DNA of 53,546 bases from Phycisphaerae bacterium (GTDB lineage Bacteria > Planctomycetota > Phycisphaerae > UBA1845): assembly GCA_029260235.1 (NCBI GenBank), contig JAJDDP010000156.1:1-53546 (forward strand). The letters run 5' to 3'. Position 1 is the stretch's first letter; each line of letters starts with the position of its first letter. Of this stretch, positions 50,733 through 53,546 are shown piece after piece. Both the position numbers and the translations under genes were made by a program. The notes beneath the pieces were generated by a model. It saw nothing but the letters and a program-made list of their open reading frames with translations, did not search any database and was not told where the DNA came from.

Positions 50733-51737
50733 TTAGACCTTGATGTTTACGATCCAACGGATCATGGCCAACCCCATCAACTGCATACCCGCTGCAATCA
50801 TCAGCATGAGTTTACCGCGGGGTTCAGTCAAAAGCGTTTCGCCGTAGTTCGGGTTCATATACATGACCGCGCCAAAGACCAGGAATGGCAGGGCAAACAG
50901 GACCCATCCGCTCAGGCGACCTTCAGCTGTAAGCCCCTTCACCAGGCCAAACAATTCGATGCGCTCTCGAATGACTCCGCTGATCTTGTCCAAGACTTCG
51001 GCAAGGTCACCGCCGGTTTGCCTTTGGATAAGGACTGCCGTCACAAAGAACCGAACGTCGAGCGAGTCGACTCGATCTGCCATGCTCAACAGAGAATCTT
51101 CGATCTTGATACCTAAGTTCTGTTCATGGAAGACCCGGCCGAATTCGGTGGCAATGGGGTCGGGCATCTGTTCGTAGACCAGCTGAATAGCGCTGGCTAA
51201 GGAGTGCCCGGCACGAAGGGCTTGGCTCATCATTTCAAACACGTCTGGCAGCTGCATGATCAACCGGGCGATGCGACGTTTTCTTCGAATGCTAAGCCAC
51301 ATCATGGGCAGCACCATGATGGCGGCGCCGCAGCCCATGGCAACTAGCGGGTTGATTTGTAGAAATGCCAGGCCAACCGCAGTTATCACCGCGGCAACTG
51401 TAAGATTGGTCATCATTCTCGTGGCTGACCAATCGACGTTGGCTTGATCCAGCAGGCTTTGGAGTTTTGGGATGAAGCTAAGTTTTGAGAACACGGAACT
51501 AAAGGCGTTGAGATCCTCTTCGCCCTGTTTTGGGCGCCTCAAGATACTGGGGATATCCTTCATGCCGTTCTTGGAGGTGTTGCCCTTGAGCCGATCGCGG
51601 ATCTTTCTCTTGTCGCCGTGTTTAGCCTCTGTGACAGCTTGGTAAATGCCATAGACCAATAGCATTGAGCCAGCGGCCGGGAGAGCAAAAAACATGTAGG
51701 CCGACATCGAGGCTTGGCCAAGCACTTCACTTATCAT
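50733..51737 (-). CDS. tadB: Tad pilus inner-membrane protein TadB
   Basis: About 334 residues from ATG 51737, with AAGGG upstream; a GTG at 51770 would add 11 residues. The F-domain signature is LPDVFEMMSQALRAGHSLASAIQLVYEQMPDPIATEFGRVFHEQNLG, and RRKRRIARLIMQLPDVFEMM precedes it. Membrane segments lie near 20-40, 125-160 and the C-terminus (LMLMIAAGMQLMGLAMIRWIVNIKV). It pairs with TadC. It is between cpaF and tadC in one minus-strand operon. Confidence 0.93.
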   Translation of the reverse strand: MISEVLGQASMSAYMFFALPAAGSMLLVYGIYQAVTEAKHGDKRKIRDRLKGNTSKNGMKDIPSILRRPKQGEEDLNAFSSVFSKLSFIPKLQSLLDQANVDWSATRMMTNLTVAAVITAVGLAFLQINPLVAMGCGAAIMVLPMMWLSIRRKRRIARLIMQLPDVFEMMSQALRAGHSLASAIQLVYEQMPDPIATEFGRVFHEQNLGIKIEDSLLSMADRVDSLDVRFFVTAVLIQRQTGGDLAEVLDKISGVIRERIELFGLVKGLTAEGRLSGWVLFALPFLVFGAVMYMNPNYGETLLTEPRGKLMLMIAAGMQLMGLAMIRWIVNIKV

Positions 51738-51774
51738 ACGGCACCCTTCTGGAAGACAGAACGTCCACACTTGC

Positions 51775-53214
51775 CTAATCGACTGGATCGGTGTACAGCA
51801 CCTTGCGCTCGAACATCGAGGGATCTACCTTTGCGCCGGAGATCTGAAGTCTTTCAAGGAAGGCTGGCCTAATGCCAGTCGAGACGAATTTCCCGTGTGC
51901 CTTCCCGCTCGATGAGATTCCGACTTGCTCAAACGCGAATATGTCCTGCATCGTGATGATGTCGCCTTCCATGCCTTGGACTTCGGTTATGGTGACAATC
52001 TTTCGTGGTCCACCGGTTAGTCGCTGAGCTTGCACAATCAAGTGAATCGCCGAGGCGAATTGTTGGCGAATGGCTCGTAACGGCAACTCGAACCCGGACA
52101 TCATGACCATGGTTTCGACGCGTTGGACAGCGTCCCGCGTGCTGTTGGCGTGAATCGTCGTCAGCGAACCATCGTGGCCTGTGTTCATGGCCTGGAGCAT
52201 GTCGAGCGTTTCGGGTCCGCGGCACTCACCGACGACGATCCGATCCGGTCGCATTCGTAGGCTGTTGATTAGCAGATCGCGGATCTGGATTTTGCCCTTA
52301 CCCTCGATGTTGGCAGGTCGCGTCTCAAGGCGCACCACATGCGGCTGGCGCAGCTGAAGCTCAGCTGCGTCCTCGATGGTAACGATGCGTTCGTTGGCGG
52401 GAATGAACGAAGATAGGTTGTTCAACAGAGTCGTCTTGCCCGAGCCGGTTCCACCGACGATCAGGACATTAAGGTGACCTATCACGCAGGCTTCGAGGAA
52501 ATCACGAATACCCTGAGTGCATGATCCCCATTCGATGTAGTTGTCCCAGGTGACTGGATCGGCTCCAAAGCGGCGTATGGATATACTGGCGCCGTCGATG
52601 GCCAAGGGGGGGATGACGGCATTGACTCGAGATCCGTCCTTGAGACGGGCATCCACGATGGGTTGCGTTTCGTCGCAACGTCTGCCCACGGCACTGACGA
52701 TCTTGTCAATCACATGCATCAGATGGCCGTCATCACGGAACCGCGTGTCGGTCAGCTGAAGATTGCCACCCTTTTCGATGTAAATCTGCCGAGGTCCGTT
52801 GACCAAGATGTCGCTAATGCCTGTGTCCGCCAGCAAAACCTCCAATGGGCCTAGGCCGAAGGTTTCATCCAGAACCTCGCTGATCAGCCGCTGCCGCTCA
52901 GCGTAGTTGAGCAGGGTATTTTCTTGCTCGCATAGGAGAGCCACCACTTCCCGGACCTGCTCTCGCAGTGATTCGTCGTCGCCGGTGAGGCGGGTCAGAT
53001 CGAGTTTCTCGACGAGTTTTCGGTGGATGCGCGTCTTGAGGGCGTTGGCTTGGTCTATCTTCTCTTGGGCAGCTTTGGCCTTGCTCCCGGACGCCTTGTC
53101 TTTTGCCTGTTGGGGCGACGCGTCCTCAGCTTCGGGCCGGGCATCTGCTAGCTTGGGTGGCTCGGGAGAGACCCGTGGCCTTGCCATCGCCGGTGAAGGT
53201 TGCTTTCCGAACAT
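51775..53214 (-). CDS. cpaF: Tad pilus assembly ATPase CpaF/TadA
   Basis: A 479-residue secretion ATPase that drives pilus extension and retraction in Tad systems. Walker A is [14 protein letters not shown], the Asp box/Walker B region is [33 protein letters not shown], and [15 protein letters not shown] is the CpaF N-terminal signature. A proline- and alanine-rich N-terminal extension (about 1-60) precedes the KLDLTRL region. It is cytoplasmic and docks on TadB/TadC. The neighbouring gene upstream ends 126 bases away and belongs to the CpaE/TadZ family. Confidence 0.96.
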   Translation of the reverse strand: MFGKQPSPAMARPRVSPEPPKLADARPEAEDASPQQAKDKASGSKAKAAQEKIDQANALKTRIHRKLVEKLDLTRLTGDDESLREQVREVVALLCEQENTLLNYAERQRLISEVLDETFGLGPLEVLLADTGISDILVNGPRQIYIEKGGNLQLTDTRFRDDGHLMHVIDKIVSAVGRRCDETQPIVDARLKDGSRVNAVIPPLAIDGASISIRRFGADPVTWDNYIEWGSCTQGIRDFLEACVIGHLNVLIVGGTGSGKTTLLNNLSSFIPANERIVTIEDAAELQLRQPHVVRLETRPANIEGKGKIQIRDLLINSLRMRPDRIVVGECRGPETLDMLQAMNTGHDGSLTTIHANSTRDAVQRVETMVMMSGFELPLRAIRQQFASAIHLIVQAQRLTGGPRKIVTITEVQGMEGDIITMQDIFAFEQVGISSSGKAHGKFVSTGIRPAFLERLQISGAKVDPSMFERKVLYTDPVD

Positions 53215-53340
53215 CAGTGGTCCCTTGTCTGTGGCACCTTGCTGCTAACTTAGTCGTACGATTCATCGCCCTAATATGTCGTTTGTTCAGCGCTTCATTG
53301 AATGCCCGTACTGCACATACTTACGTCCGCTAAGCGATGG

Positions 53341-53546
53341 CTACACATCACTGAAAATCTTGCTGAACAGTCCGGACTTCTTGATCCCTTCTGTTTCATC
53401 GGCTTGGCCAGGTGCTTGGTGAAGTCGCTCTGCCAGTTCTTTGTAAGCAAGCGAGAGTCTGGATTTTGGGGCGTATGCCGATACCGGTTCGCCGAGATTT
53501 ATTGCGCCGTTGAGGGCAAGGCCATCGTCCGGTATCACGATGTCGA
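53341..53546 (-). CDS. CpaE/TadZ-like ATPase, C-terminal fragment
   Basis: The frame runs off the right window edge; only the last 68 or so codons are seen. IPDDGLALNGAINLGEPVSAYAPKSRLSLAYKELAERL matches the C-terminal end of CpaE/TadZ MinD-like ATPases, which localise the Tad machine to the cell pole. The tail GIKKSGLFSKIFSDV is typical of the family end. It is upstream of cpaF in the same orientation, as in most Tad loci. The Walker motifs would lie outside the window. Confidence 0.7.
   Translation of the reverse strand, partial: DIVIPDDGLALNGAINLGEPVSAYAPKSRLSLAYKELAERLHQAPGQADETEGIKKSGLFSKIFSDV

Noticed and set aside
1..53546. CRISPR arrays, tRNA or rRNA genes, insertion sequences
   Set aside because: No regularly spaced repeats, cloverleaf, ribosomal RNA segments, transposase or terminal inverted repeats with target duplications were found by reading.

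Overview
The window looks like a chromosomal segment of a free-living, flagellated, Gram-negative-type bacterium, most likely a planctomycete (Planctomycetota, possibly Phycisphaerae-like). Signs of a double membrane are flagellar P-ring and L-ring genes (flgI, flgH), a Kdo-8-phosphate synthase (kdsA) for LPS, and murD for peptidoglycan. The planctomycete assignment is inference. It rests on a moderately GC-rich sequence, short scattered transcription units, a flagellar gene set with a very large FlgL, a fused formiminotransferase-cyclodeaminase, a metal-type KdsA, paired exported amidohydrolases and a Tad pilus locus. No rRNA, tRNA, CRISPR array or insertion sequence was found.

Layout. 1-2000: accessory patch with a TIR-domain protein (-) and a MazE-like/Doc toxin-antitoxin pair (+) that has a clear promoter and operator-like palindrome. 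2000-5200: histidine-degradation genes hutI and ftcD (-), with two copies of a hairpin repeat flanking ftcD. 5300-7100: exported di-haem peroxidase and thiol peroxidase (+). 7100-9730: trpD (-) and mnmE (+). 9735-15824: a minus-strand unit of HAD hydrolase, aat, a Maf-type flagellin glycosyltransferase, a nucleotidyltransferase/degenerate radical-SAM/SPASM protein and a family 2 glycosyltransferase. 16200-20220: S1-domain protein, pyrF, murD (+). 20494-32646: a flagellar operon (small unknown ORF, flgF, flgG, flgA, flgH, flgI, flgJ, flgN, flgK, flgL), then fliW, csrA and flagellin. 32690-36060: Pit phosphate transporter with its DUF47 partner, a thioredoxin-like [2Fe-2S] ferredoxin and RNase D (-). 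36199-42250: TPR protein (+), two exported amidohydrolases, argF and rocD (-). 42579-47320: exported S9 peptidase, an exported redoxin selenoprotein and an M2-like metallopeptidase (+). 47380-49690: DoxX protein (-), a HAD pseudoenzyme and kdsA (+). 49768-53546: tadC, tadB, cpaF and the end of a cpaE/tadZ gene (-), cut by the window edge.

The most striking element is the gene at 44579-45511. An in-frame TGA (45191-45193) falls in a W-[TGA]-P-F-C redox motif. The frame continues as a normal redoxin domain, and a perfect 7-bp hairpin with a GTC loop lies 21 nt after the TGA, as expected of a bacterial SECIS. I read it as a selenocysteine codon in an exported redoxin fused to a DsbD/DsbC-like N-terminal domain.

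A second theme is regulation of flagellin. fliW and csrA lie directly before the flagellin gene. Its Shine-Dalgarno sits in the loop of a small GGG/CCC hairpin abutting the start codon, and the fliW leader has a hairpin with an A-CGGA loop. Together these suggest a local FliW-CsrA-flagellin circuit. A third theme is conserved genes that lack key catalytic residues: the radical-SAM-like protein, one amidohydrolase of a pair, the HAD protein next to kdsA, and the switch II region of MnmE. Start codons were chosen by Shine-Dalgarno spacing and family N-termini where alternatives existed.
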